Shown here in pieces: positions 51,499 through 64,000 of a stretch of 64,000 bases of DNA. Each line of letters starts with the position of its first letter. The stretch's first letter is position 1. The notes beneath the pieces are model-generated. The model saw only the letters and a list, made by a program, of their open reading frames with translations, made no database searches and was not told the origin of the DNA. The DNA is from Varroa destructor (Eukaryota > Arthropoda > Arachnida > Mesostigmata > Varroidae), in the NCBI RefSeq assembly GCF_002443255.2, contig NW_019211457.1, forward strand, positions 24,309,709 to 24,373,708, read 5' to 3'. The translations under genes were made by a program, and so were the position numbers.

Positions 51499-51838
51499 AC
51501 CTCAAAAGTCTTGTGGTCCTGCTAGAAGGCGCTCTCCAACGTACCACTCGTATAGCGGAGACAGGCTTGCTTGCGCTAACAGCCTCGTGCAGTTACGCGG
51601 CTATGACGCAATGTCTGCACTACACCCAGAACAGATGCCTGTTCAAGCATCTTATGTGGGCGCTTGTAACCGAAATCAAAACGAACGAAAGAGCGCGAAA
51701 GAATTGGAAAACATCGACGGCATAAAACCGAACGTGAGGGAACTGCAGTCGATACGACTCCTCCAAATTGATTCACCCCGATTCGATACAGTGACCCGCT
51801 CGGCTGCAAAATGCGCCCGTCGAATCGCTACCGGCTGA
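51499..51838 (+). CDS. Candidate terminal exon, function unknown
   Basis: About 113 codons ending in TGA, after a pyrimidine-rich acceptor (CTGTCCATTTTTGACTAGCAG). Arg/Ser-rich at the start (CGPARRRSPTYHSYSGDR), then a charged, probably helical part. The region is GC-rich, and two other frames, one on each strand, are also open, so coding status is uncertain. No family recognised. Confidence 0.22.
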
Positions 51839-51839
51839 A

Positions 51840-54800
51840 AGCGACGGCGACATTGACCGAATATACATATATAGACAGACAGAAAGAGAATTTCAGAAGG
51901 GATAATGGTGCACGAATTTCAATTGTAGTGTTTGGTATACTGTAGCCGAGTATGTAGATTTCTCGTACGCGGTAGGACCGTTAAATCATGCATTAGGCTG
52001 TCATGGACAACAGTGAACTGTTTTGTTAGTAAATATTGAATGCACAAGATCGGGATACGGAGAGCGTCAGCTATAATATGGCAAAGCAAAAACGAACGTT
52101 TCATTGAAACAACATGATAGTTCGGCCAATGGAGGACTATCGATCAAACTGTTTATACCGCATTCACAAGCGGAAGCAGATAGAGGCACGCACTTACTAG
52201 CTGATAGGTTCACTGCCATTACGTTAAAGGCCAAACTGCACAGTGATGAGATCTATCGATTTTAACGGGGAATTCTGCCTCTACGGGCTAGCTGTACCTA
52301 TGATTGGCAATAGCATCAGGACCGTACAATACGAAGCATGAAGAAGCACGAAAAAAAAACAGCCTTTAGGTTTGACCATAGTTTTACTGTAATGAAGGAT
52401 ATTCTAGGGATTTTCTATTCTAGGGACAACAACAACAATTAACTGACTCAATAGTCATATCTCAAACATCGACTTTCACCAGACTTTCAGTTACACGCAA
52501 CTTCTCTGCCAAATTAATCGCTTGAGAATCAATACAACTTCAACTTGATCGTTTGCAATAAGATTACATGGCACTGTGGGCAGGCACCTCGACGAAGTCC
52601 ACCGTAGAGATTGCACCGCTGTGAACCAAACAGTGTTAACGATCTAACACCGCTGATACCCAAATGATGCACAGGGCTACACAACAAAAACACGATGTGC
52701 TTTTTTCAGACTCATCGACTGAAACTCACTTTCGCAGTACCGCCACTACAAAGTAGGCTTACTTTCAATAAAGCCTAGTCAGAGTTTTAGCCCTTTCGAA
52801 TATGAACGCTCTGTAGCTAACCCTTGGCTTCTACGAGTGTCCTATATATTGCTATTTAGCACTGCTTCAAGAACCTATTAGGGTACGGTGGATAGGGGGC
52901 TCACTATGCGCAACCTGGAAGAGTCGAGCTGGCGAAAGGATTACTACATTTACCGTCTTTCCCGTTGCCTAGAGACGAATAATACAGTTCTGCGCACAAA
53001 TTTGCACGCTGTTAGAGTCCACTGAAACAGTTTAAATACGATCTCGTAAACATCTGAGAAGAGTGTACTTACTGTCGTCTGTAATTCCGTCCGTCGATTC
53101 ACCAGCTAGCATATTACTTAGCAGAGAGAAATAAATGATCAAACGTAAATTGCTCTTCAACAATAGATCTATATTGACGTTCTGGTTCTACGCATAAACG
53201 TAGGTGTTGCTCAAGTGAAAGGCATCTACATTAAGATGGACCTGTTATGGTCTCCCTGTCGCTATATCGGGAAAGTAAGTTCCGAACTACATATTCGGAC
53301 CAATCGAACGCTGTTAAAAGTAAGCTGTTCTCTGCAGTAAGACGAACGCTCAACCTGAAGGCATGAATGTACCTTTTCGAATTGTGCCAAGAACGCCGAT
53401 AAGTAAGTTATACACAAGTTTGCGATGCACAGTTTCAGCTGCGTAGATATTTTCGCCGCTATAGATCACGTAAGACCTCAATTCACATCATGTATTTTCA
53501 GATTAACGGCTTGCTGCATTAAGTTCAAAACACGTACCGGGGTGCTAAGTGCATAACTTCATTCACGTATAGCTACTAAACATTGACCGATATACCTGAT
53601 CATTCAGTATAAAACATGACAAACGATAATTTCATTTTTTATGATGGCCCTATCTTATAACGATACAACACTATGTCCGAGAAGGCTTTGTGCTCCTCAG
53701 AATCCGAGACCATTTACCCAAATACTATCACTCAGGCTGTTAGCCATAAGTTGTAGTTAGTTATGAAAAAGAGAAAAAATTCGAGTGATTCACGTATAGA
53801 AGTTTCATCTTGGCATCGCAGCGGCTGTAGCAGATCGCCATACGAACCTCGGGTACGGTGAAAATTCTATTGCCAAAAGCACTATGAGTCATTCGTTCAA
53901 GGGAACTTTAGAATGGAAATTTTGAATAAGAAAATAAATTGTGTGAAAGACAACGAAGGGTTAGGAGCTATGGGGGAAAAAGCCGACCCAGCTCAAAGTG
54001 CACGGGTTTCACGATGATAAAGACTTCACGTGTTGACATAGATCAAATAAGGTAAACAACTAGATAATTAAGTGCCGTATAATTTCAGCGAAAATCAAAA
54101 ACCTAAGCGTAAAGACGCTTGTTTATCTTTGCCCTCATGCTGTAACACCCGAGTTGTGACTCATAACATTCTCTATGATGATCGCAGACGGTCGAGTTAG
54201 TGGGTGTATGTAACTGAACCATCTGGACCTCATACTACGACTACGAAAACTAATGATCTCTGTTTGGTTGTCTACAGCTTCATAAATCCTGGCTGATTGG
54301 AGGAGCTAGTAGAAAGATTCGGCATTAAATGCATGATTTTTACTGCACGACAACCCTTGCTATTAGCGACTAATGGTGCATCACCCCTATAGCTATACTT
54401 GACAAGCAAACTGCCAAGCTGGCTTAAATCTCGTCGTCGGTAGAAATTATTAGAAATGAAGGAAAATAAGATATTATTATTGTTATTAAATATGAATAGC
54501 TACTTGTTACGTTGTTATGTTGTCTGCTGAAAAACTCCAGGTAAGTTTAGCAAAACCCGTTTCGGTGGGGCTTTTGATACTATAATTAAAAACAGGTTAT
54601 TCTGAGGAGTTGTTTACGTAGGACAAACGTGCTAAAAAAAAAAAAAGATAGTGCTAAAGGAAAAACCCTTTATAACTTATCGTAGAAATGCAGAACTCAC
54701 ACTTGGCGGCTCTCTGTCGTCGATCATACACGCCAGATATTGCTCGAAACCTCCACGGCTCCTTAAAATGTTTATGCACAGTTTTTCAAGCACCCTGCGC

Positions 54801-55250
54801 TCAATGCAGGCCCTTCAAGTAAACATATTCAAAATTACGGCATTCTATGATCAAGAGGAAAAGCATGATCCCTAGAATCTTCTGTGGAAAAGTCCGACAG
54901 TTGTTAAGAGTCCATTTCAATTTGTAAATGTTCCACGTGTTTTGGAAACGCTACGACAAAACACATGTCGCAAAACAGGATAAACGATTATACTAATACT
55001 ACCATATTTCCTCAGGTTAATGGTTTAACCAGTTAATCCGCCTTTATTCCCTGATATGTACCGCTGTCCCATAAGTGCACAATGCCTCTTACCGCTCCAC
55101 GATCAGCAACGCGTTATTTCCTACTGCAGCCAAATTGTTGCATAAAGGTATATAGTTTATCTATACATGACATTCTGTCTTGTCTACTGCCGCAGTCAGA
55201 ACTTCAGTAGCATCGGCGACAGGGGCGAAGGAAGTGGTTCTTTAAACGTC
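51840..55250. other. Non-coding stretch, nothing recognised
   Basis: Only short frames. A 74-codon frame at 54651-54875 on the + strand starts just after a poly-A run and matches nothing I know. Confidence 0.5.
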
Positions 55251-56390
55251 TGAGCCATTACTTATAGTCGTCCCCATATACATCCAGGCAATCCACTAGC
55301 CAGTCCGCGTACTGATTCAAAACGGAGCTCGTTGACTGAGCACCGTGAGCACCAGCAATAGTGACGTCGTCCGATGATGCTCCAGCTTTAAGCGGATGTG
55401 TATATTCGTCCTCGCCAGCCGTCTGCCATGCTGCTGCGGCGACTGCTGTTGCTTCGGCCGTAGCCGCTAGTTCCGCTCTGCTCCGCTCACCGGCCGCTGC
55501 TGGCTTCGGAGCTGCCATTTCTGCCCACTCTGAGTTTCACCGTAGCATCGTCACCGCCATTACTATATCTACTAGAGCAGCAGTATTCTTGCTGCTTGTG
55601 GACGGACTGCGAGCCATTGGGGGTTCGTTGAGTTGAGTTCGCGCGTTGAAGAAAGAGTGAACGACGAGAAACGAAGAGGGAGGGAGGAGGCCCACCTGGC
55701 TCAAGAACGCCGCTGGCTGTGTTCGCTTCGTCTGTTCTCGACTCGCCGACATCATTCTTGTACAGCAGACATAGGCATAGCTTCGTTGTGTACGGGTAGA
55801 TAGGCTTTAGTCGGTCCACATTGACCGGGTGGCTTGGCTGATGACTGCCTCCGTCGCTTTGTCCCGGGATCGGAGGCTGGGCTTGGCTGACTGGTCCAGT
55901 GAATCATCAGAATTCGCATCGGGCGTCAGACTAACGCGTTGTATGCCGCGCTCGGAGAGTAGCAGAGAAGAAAAAAAGTGCGCAAAGTGAGAACGAAGGA
56001 TGGACAACGAGTGAGTGAAGGAGACAGACCAGACGCCTGGCTAGACACACCGCTCCCAGCTTCACAATATATATAAAACTCCATAGTCATCGTCACAAAA
56101 AGATTCATCTATACGGGCATATAACGTAGCGACATAATAGTAGCAGGCCGATGATATCGACAAGTTAGCAAGCCGAGACACAGCGGATTTGGTTGAACTG
56201 ATCACTGGCCGGCACCTGGCCTCAGACTCCACGAGCACTCCTGCCGGTGGCGGTGTTAGCGCTGACTGCGAAGAGGATGACGGTGACACGAAAAAATTGA
56301 CGAAAACGAAAACGCTGGCAGTATCCATACTGCTGTTGCTGATGGCGGTCAGGGCTCAAACAGAGCATGTTCGTAAAGACGAATAGTAAT
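55250..56390. other. GC-rich island, possible promoter and 5' region
   Basis: About 1.1 kb richer in GC and CpG than its surroundings, with open frames on both strands. The best ATG lies on the minus strand at 55518. The DNA above it could be the 5' untranslated region and promoter of a minus-strand gene. Confidence 0.4.
55258..55518 (-). CDS. Hypothetical alanine-rich protein or first coding exon, 86 residues
   Basis: A complete minus-strand frame whose ATG has a very good context (GCAGAAATGGC) and an in-frame stop 21 nt upstream, which supports this start. The first third is Ala-rich (MAAPKPAAAGERSRAEL); the end (LNQYADWLVDCLDVYGDDY) is acidic and aromatic. A GTAATG sequence overlaps the stop, so a donor there is possible, and a GTGAGC donor lies near the start. 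No family recognised. High GC content favours long chance frames, but the start context makes this the best anonymous candidate. Confidence 0.35.
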   Translation of the reverse strand: MAAPKPAAAGERSRAELAATAEATAVAAAAWQTAGEDEYTHPLKAGASSDDVTIAGAHGAQSTSSVLNQYADWLVDCLDVYGDDYK

Positions 56391-57480
56391 CACAATAACA
56401 AAAGGCAGAAAGCAGACAACCACGCAAGGACGACGACATGGGTAAAGCAAACGTGCCAGAGAACCTTCGAGTGAATAGTACAAGTAGCGGGATAGAGAGC
56501 CAGCAACCAAGGAAACCAAAGGGATAGATGCTCGAAAGCGAGCAGAAGGCGAAGAACCAACGTTGAAATTCAACCAAACAGAACGATACTACAATACACG
56601 TGGCCCATAGAGAACTCCCTTGGATTCCCTAAGCTCATTTGTGTCTACCCCCGACAGGAAGAAGTTGGCCTAAATGTGAGTGTAGGTCTGCGTCGCAAGT
56701 ACTTCGCTTTGGAGAGAAAGCAGCAACGAGTTTCTGTTAGGTTGTGCTGCGATCAGCTGAATTCAGAATAAAACACAGACTTTCTCGAATCAGGCCAAGG
56801 TTCAAGGGAAGTTCAGGAACCTTGAAAAACAAAAAAAAAACTCAGGCGCGAAAATTAAAGTCTTTTAAAGCAGTTTTAGCATATCTGGCTATGTAGGGAT
56901 AATTTAGTTAATTTCTTTAAATAAAAAATAAATTGTTCTCCATTTTCATTGTGCAAAAAATATCTTTACTAATTATTACTACTTGGTAGCACAAGTATTA
57001 CTACACCTTTTTATTTGTAGACAAATACCCAAGGCGTTCACATTCACGAAAAATTTTATTACTTATTAGTTGCTTGGTATCACTCACGATGAATTTTTAT
57101 ACATTTTAAAATATGGCTTCTTGTATAATATAGTATAATACTGGTTGCTACTATAGAATCTAACCCAATACCTACATTGCTGTGATTCATTCACCCCGTC
57201 TATGACAACTCACAAAGTACCGAGTCACCGTCATCACCGAAGGAGGCAGAGATCCAAACAATGAGCGAGTACTTATGCGAACTACAATGACCCGCTGCAG
57301 ATGCGACATTATCCAGGATGCTGTACTCACGTAGGAGTCTGTACACACTTTTTAAGTTGTGTCCTCAAGAGCTTGCAAACAGGCAGCAACTCAGGCACGA
57401 CTCAGGCTCAATTCGTTCATACAGAGAATTTCGGCACAATGCAGCCCCAACTCAAGCTAGGCCGACCCGACCCGCACACG

Positions 57481-57711
57481 CTATTCGAACCCCGGTACCT
57501 TGTATACATCAGCCAACCAAAGCAATGTCAATCGTTTGTTATCGCGCGAAAAAGACTGTTTGAGACTAGAGAAACGTTGGTCCCGTAGGCGTTCCACATG
57601 AGCTTCTTCCAACTCTTGTAACCTGTTTATGAAATGAAGTTCACCCTCTTGAAAACACCCACAAAGAACGAGGAGTTGCAGACGACAAACGAGAGGAAGC
57701 AATTCACATAC
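57481..57711 (-). CDS. Candidate exon with coiled-coil-like segment
   Basis: A minus-strand frame after a GCTACAG acceptor-like site, ending in TAG. After a hydrophobic Leu/Cys-rich start, a charged segment (INRLQELEEAHVERLRDQRF) has heptad-like spacing of Leu and charged residues. A GTACCG donor-like site lies near the end. An ATG frame with a GTAAGT donor (57795-57745, begins MSKTAASNESS) lies just upstream, but the 33-nt gap between them is too short for a normal intron. No family recognised. Confidence 0.2.
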   Translation of the reverse strand, partial: VCELLPLVCRLQLLVLCGCFQEGELHFINRLQELEEAHVERLRDQRFSSLKQSFSRDNKRLTLLWLADVYKVPGFE

Positions 57712-57799
57712 TGTAGCATAGAACCATAAATTCAACTTACGCAGTGAAACCAACGATTAGAGGATTCATTCGAAGCTGCAGTCTTGGACATCAAGTAAT

Positions 57800-60700
57800 A
57801 CTTCTGGAAATATAAATCTCTAATATTGGTATAAAAACTACATTCCTACGTCTCTGCAGGGACCCTGGTGCAATCGTATTGTTGCTATCCAAGTCATAAC
57901 GTTAAACTACGACTGAGTTGTTTCAACAATGAACTCCTAGCTCATAAAATTCCCATTGTGCGCCCTTTTAATCCTGTAAAAGTTGCAAAATATGAGTGAG
58001 ACGGTGATTCCTAATGGAGGCTTTATTGGCTGGTTTTAGAGCCTATGCGGCAAGGTAAAACGTTACAATGAAATGTAGCAGTAGTAACGCTAGCTAGTAG
58101 TCGCAGTTTATATTACCTTAGCGTGCGCGATGTATTTATACAGTGATGATGTCAAACTACGCCGTCCGCTTTTTTGTAGGTGATTGCCTGAACGCAGCGA
58201 AGGCAAAACATTTCATTATCAGGCTCTTCCTTTCCCGCTCTACTAGCTTAGTAACCTAATATTGAACTTGGTGTAACTGTGTATTCTAAAAACTACAATA
58301 TTTCTAAGAAATCATCTTTGCAAAAATCTACTACCATCACAAGTTACTGAAAAAATAGTAATAAACGTGCTTTAAACGCCATTTTGTAGACATACATGAG
58401 ATACATACGGGTATAGAATTTAATTGTCGTTCCGCTTTTCTACTTCTATATGCATCTCCCATTGATGACGTTATTGATACATTAAGACATTCTTCGCCTA
58501 GTAAAATAAAGGATACACAGAAAGATTACTTTTTATCCTATATTAGCGCCATGCATTTGTATTTACCTTTAGCTTTACAAAGAACTTGTACACACCGATA
58601 TACAGGTGGACCATAGTATGGACACCGGCCAAGCTAAAAAGCGGGCCATTGACTTCATCGAACGGCATAAAATGGTTATTGATAGGGAAATTTTTAAGTA
58701 TCAAAAGTTTCAATTTTTTCACCTGCTTCTCCACAAAGCTCGTACCATTTTAGCTGACCGACTCAAGAAGGTCACCTAGTCGGGACCCCGACGGTGCGAA
58801 GCGAAAGAATCAATGTTGCGACTCTCCATGCATAATAGAACTGCAGGTGCTGTTGGGCGTGTGATGCGCCCGTATGCCCTACTTCTAGGTCTCCGCAAGT
58901 TGCCCCTACCAACCCACGTGCTCGCCCCCGATTACAGCCAGCGTTTTTAGGCGGTTTTTGACAAAAACCTAAAGCAGTACGCGCCAGCTAGGTGTGCCAG
59001 TTCTGCTACGATAACTAGGACATTTCGTAACGATCGGCGTTAGAGTCTGTCTCTCTGCTGTACTGCAGATAGGCGTTCTCTGTCGAAGAAACAGATTGAA
59101 CTAACTCCTTTGGGGGATTATCACATCAAAGAATGGTATAACCGAGTCTGGGTTAGGTCAGTCCTGGCAAGGAGCAGAGAGCTCTTAAAACTTGCATTGG
59201 CCGGAGCCATGGTACTCCTACTTGACTGTCATTTTCGCGAGTTTGGTCGCAGCGCAGCTTCTCCCTTGCATTCGCTTGCGCGTCTTCCTCACACGAATAA
59301 GCACCGTACTATACGATACCGCAGAGGCTAAGCCTGCTGAGGATTTTAAGGGAGCGAGCAGCAAGCCTGTCGCTGAACCCTGAGCGATCGACGAGTAGAA
59401 AGGGTCGTTCTGCGTCGTCCTAATGAATCAGCGACTTGTTTGACATTCAGAATCGGGTTGGTTCTACGAACGGTTCATTTGTCTTTTGGTGATTTAGGAG
59501 CTTATGAGGTCTGTTGAGCCTGATGGCTGTCGGGTTGCTCCGGTAGCATTTGTAAACGCCACATTTAAGTAGACAGAGACGCTATTCAGAAAGCAATTGG
59601 ATCTAGCAGACGAATGTATGGTTCAATGGGTTGGATAGAGTAAAGGTCTCGTGCTTACCATCCAATGTCAGGGATCAGATATTGGATTAGGATGAGTTGG
59701 ACTAAGATTTTTTGATTATGAGGATAATTCGACTAACTTTTTTGACCGTTAGTGTTGCTTCATGGCAACAGATACCTTCGATTAATACCGAATTTGCGCC
59801 AATCAATATATAGAAACGTAATGATCGATTAGAGATTTAATAATGAATTTCAAATTAACAGAACAAAAAAAAAATAAAAACGGAGTGTATCTGTCGTTCA
59901 AGCTATTACTTCGTCGATACATTAGTAGCCCTTTCGAATAATTAACATATCTGACTCATCAATATGCCCACATTACAACGGCTTGTTGATCACTTTCATT
60001 AGTGTCAAACTTCCAAGGCATTCACTCATCAACTGGCTTGCAAAAGGTCGCAGACCCAGCAATAGAAAAGTAAGCCATCATCACAGAAGCCAGTGCAATA
60101 TATTTTAGGCAAGGCAGCTACAGCCGTGACAAAGGTTGCAGTCGGATGTCCCACGACCCAGAATCGTGTAAATCTTTTTTACACGAATAAAATCATTCGT
60201 CATAAAACACGGAAACCAATCGCGAACCGTCTCAAGTAAGTAACATTAGTGATCTCTGCGCGTCTAGATATGCAGAAAGCTGCAAGGGTAGCCTGCAAGT
60301 ACGCTGTCGGCGACAATCAAGCTAATAAGAATGACACACTCGAAGAGCTGACTTATCTCATTGAACTATATTTCTTGTGACAGTATTCATTATATTGTAA
60401 TGTACGCAGGTAAAAAGCTAGCACTTCCCTAAACCTGATATGTCGAACGAGAGTTCTGGTGGACAGATAGGCGTATTAATCTTTCCCCGCTGTTTGTAGT
60501 GCCACCTTGACTCGCATATCTACAGCCATTATTAGTACCAAAGTTCTGCTCCTATTTCTGTTTCGGGTTTTCGATCATGGTACGTTTTTAACCATGGAGA
60601 GACGCCAGCGAGATATCGCCCTTTACAGCTTCTTTTGCTTAACATTCGTGGAAAACGTAGTATTCCAATTTTAGCCTACTAGTTCCTCGGGGTTCCTCGG

Positions 60701-63700
60701 CCCGCTGTTCGGCACCATTAGAGCCGAAAAAACATTTGCCTGATCACAGCGTAGTCTCGTGTTGATGCTGCTGGTATTGCTTCTATGGGACTACGGTGAC
60801 TGCACAGGGGGTCGAGGATCTTGTTTCTTACCTCGCCACAATGGACTCACTCGCACCAAGCGCAGGTCGGCCTGGACGATAAATTTCGTTGGCAGTAAGA
60901 AGGCAGAGAAATACGACGGGAGCCTGATTTGATCTGATTCAGCATCCTACTTTCGCTGGTCCTGTCACACTCTGGCAGGATGCTACAGTCTGAGTAGGCA
61001 GTTGTTCGCTTCGGCAGCAAATGAAAACGTCCTGAGGCGTGAATCATGTAAAAGTCGTACATAATGCGTAAACTTTAGAGAATGGACCGAACATCATACG
61101 ATACTAGCGTTGATAATGACTGCTGCTAATCTCATCTATCTGTCTTTCTTTACTATCTTTAAAGAAGAGAGGCAAAATTAGATCTTATACAGATGACATT
61201 CCCATGATCTGAGCCAATTACGTCAACACAGTACGCAGTGCTCGATTTATTATCGGCATTCCTATACTATATTAAATGTATCAGATATATACAAAAAAAA
61301 AAGCAGCGAGGTCATGTAGGCATATAATAACACTAATTAATAACACGACATATAATACATATGCTACAACGAATTTCACCTTTCAAGCACCTTGAAATTT
61401 TCTCCTATATATTATGTTTCCCTTGGAAGTTTCACTTCCTTTTTTACAAAATACATATTTTTCAGTAAACAAACTATGTAGAAACATCTGCATTATCTTC
61501 CATTTCCACCGAATAGAAGTCCAATCGTCACGCAGCCTGGATGACACGTTCTACGTGCGGGCAAAAGCTTTGCTTAATAGCATGTAGCTGGCGACCATTG
61601 TAAAGGGTGTACGTTTATCATTTTAGTAGCGGCCTGGACGGCCTTGACCTCCTATAGGTTCGCTCCGACACCTGTTCCTTCCCCACAGCCGGTAGAACTC
61701 TTTTCCATAGCGGCTCTCACATTTATTCGTCGCTTACCGACATAGATGGCAGGATAAAACAATCAACTCACTCATACTGTCGTCTATCATAAAGTGTCTG
61801 TGTTTAAATCGAACAAACGCAGGGAATGATACTAGTAAACGAACTACAAGCTGTTCGTCATCGGCTTAACATTGTTCATGCATTTTACTAAAATCGACCT
61901 GAAACATCATTGAAGTACGATAGTGAGGATACTGGTAGAAACGTTAAAGCAAATTACGTAATCCTGTGTTAATGTCTCTAAGATTTCTATGGTAGGCCAC
62001 ATAATATAGCAGAAAAACAGGGAGGGGACGTATTTGACAATCCGTACTGCTGTCGATAACAAAATGCTGAGATGGTAACCAACAATGAATCTTCGGCGAC
62101 TGCCTAGCATAGTTAGTAATGCGTTTCATTGAACAGCGTACATAAAGCAGCTGCTTCTTATTTCCACTATCTTTAAGCTACGATATTCTACAGAAATCCG
62201 GTTGGAGGGCCCTATGTCTACACGGCAAGCGATACCAGAAACTTCGTACTTAGTAACAGAAAATAGTTCAATCAAACAATCATTGACAACCGGGTTTTCA
62301 CTTCAATTCCCAATTTGGCACTGAAGTGACGGAGGGCCTCTCACGACTGAAATGGATTCTGCCGGTGCGTTTTTTGCCCCCTTAGTTATAATGTTCAACA
62401 GTTCACAGAGTTCGATATGCAATAGGCGACCTACCTAACAAAACGTAAAACGAGTCTTAGAGTATAAAATATACCAATGAGGGATGCTTTATTTGATCTG
62501 TCCTGTCTGACCACAGGGGAATCTTCTGCGCAGAAATCTCGGCTTAACAAAGCGTCATCAAAAGCTACGATACTGCCTAGACGTTCGTTGTTCACTACAT
62601 GTTGCTAAATCTTTTGTCAACCTTCGCTACCAAGACATTGATTCCTTCTAGTAGACTAAGCAAGAAGCAAGGACCGGTACAGCTAGCCAAAGAAGTTAAA
62701 TTTTTTGAACCGGCAGTTCTCATCGAAGTTCACTTCATTTCATTGCATTCTGATCGTACACGGCCCTTTCTCTACTCGGCATTGTATTAGAATAAGCCAG
62801 GGAGATAAGTCAGAGCGATACTGTCGCCGAAAAGAGCGATAGGGGGTCCGTCACTTTCCCACCGTGTCCACTCTTCTTATCGGCTCAATAGTCTTCACGA
62901 CATTCTTGAAAAACGCCATTCTCTGTTTAGAGGTTGTACTTTATCGTCTGTATCAAAGTATGCCTATGAGGCTCGTCTAGTATTTTTTTTCACTTTTCAT
63001 ATAATAGCTAGAAAATTAGACATTGCCCAGAAGCATAAGAAACTTCGTTTCAGGCCACGGATTCGGCCTCTGCCCAATCCCTCATAACCAAAGCGAGATA
63101 TGAGATCAGAGAGGATCGGCACCGAGTGTAAGCAGCCATAGCTATTAAATCGTCTGCTTAGACAACAATAACTGGAATCGCCCTGACTATTGTGGCCTCT
63201 ACCAGAAAGGCCTTTTTTCTCCTGTCCGTCGCGATGAACTGGCGAGGCAACTGAGAGAGAACACACATCTCTGAACACATTGCTCAGAAAATTGATCTTT
63301 GAGGTTGGACTGACCCAAAAATCTCTTCAGATGTAGTAATCGGTACTCGCCAAAATAAATGCGCGTTCCTCTGTAATTTAATCAAAAAATTTTTACAGTT
63401 AGCATAACGAAAGCCGAAGCATGAACGGAACTGTGTTGTTCTGTTCCTGTTAGTCTTTCTCCTTTTTAGCACAGCTGATGTAATGGAAAACGTCACGAAA
63501 AACCCAGAAAAAAATAGTAGTCATAAAATGCATGCTCTAGTTAACCCGATTTAAAAATGATCAAAACTAAGCGGACTTTCGTGTTTTTGACATGTCAGGT
63601 GTAGTCATGTTGTAAACGAAGGAGTTCCACAATAACGGGTTAGATGCTGACTGGCGTTAACAGCTGGCATCATTCGCCGATCCCACAACACTGTCCCTTA

Positions 63701-64000
63701 AGTCTGCAAGCGACTTGCAGCACTTGTCTCTAAAAACTGCCCCCACCTCACAGATCTGCCGTCATAGAAATAGTGGGAGCAAGATTAAAGTATATTTACA
63801 CCCTCAGCGATCGGCACTCTTGGTATGCGCTTTCGGGTCCTGACTGCCCCCCGAATGTAGTTCGGAGGATGACAAAGTTTGTCCGCAAAAATGTATCGTT
63901 GTCTTCAGATAAAGAACTCATTTATTTGCACTACCAGCGTCTCACATCACTGCGCGTACCCGAGGCCATCGGAGCATATATCGGCTTACTATTTTTATTG
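57800..64000. other. Gene-poor stretch without recognisable genes
   Basis: Short anonymous frames only, for example 62599-62790 on the + strand (63 codons, ATG start) and 60847-61062 on the minus strand. No recognisable protein, RNA gene or mobile element. Confidence 0.5.

Noticed and set aside
57481..57510. GGGGTTCGAA on the minus strand resembling a tRNA T-loop
   Set aside because: The flanking bases do not pair as a T-stem and no cloverleaf fits.

Overview
The window looks like nuclear DNA of an animal, most likely an invertebrate and possibly an arthropod such as a mite. Only one gene can be identified with confidence. It is split by short introns with consensus GT/AG borders, its product belongs to a metazoan chromatin family, the surrounding DNA is AT-leaning with many microsatellites, and there are no tightly packed genes as in bacteria. 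The species cannot be fixed from the sequence alone. | The identified gene is a KDM6 (UTX/JMJD3-type) histone H3 lysine-27 demethylase on the minus strand, at about 18244-21467. Four exons in phase 0 are proposed, from 5' to 3': a short candidate exon (21405-21467, perhaps starting further upstream), a proline-rich exon (20847-21092), a large 1836-nt exon with the pre-JmjC helical region, the JmjC core and half of the zinc site (18768-20603), and a terminal exon with the other half of the zinc site (18244-18486). The Fe(II) ligands (H, E, H), the 2-oxoglutarate contacts and all four zinc cysteines are present, so the enzyme looks intact. The tetratricopeptide part expected in UTX proteins was not found. 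It may lie in small exons further upstream, outside the window, or be absent as in JMJD3. | The rest, about 17 kb downstream and 42 kb upstream of this gene, is gene-poor. It holds AT, GA, GAA and ATT microsatellites, a C/A homopolymer junction, a perfect 23-bp hairpin near 25.69 kb and a 26-nt palindrome near 47.18 kb. Two stretches are richer in GC (29.2-30.3 kb and 55.25-56.4 kb). Several anonymous open frames could be exons or small genes (10.1-10.9, 29.2-29.7, 30.6, 31.6, 32.5, 45.2-45.7, 46.7, 49.8, 51.5, 55.3 and 57.5 kb). None matches a family I recognise. In 64 kb of six-frame sequence many such frames and GTAAGT-like sites arise by chance, so these entries carry low confidence. | No tRNA, rRNA, CRISPR array, intact transposase or reverse transcriptase was recognised. 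I found no new multi-gene system. The points most worth following are the structure of the KDM6 gene (lineage-specific insertion, tandem splice donors, missing TPR part), the hairpin, and the GC-rich islands.
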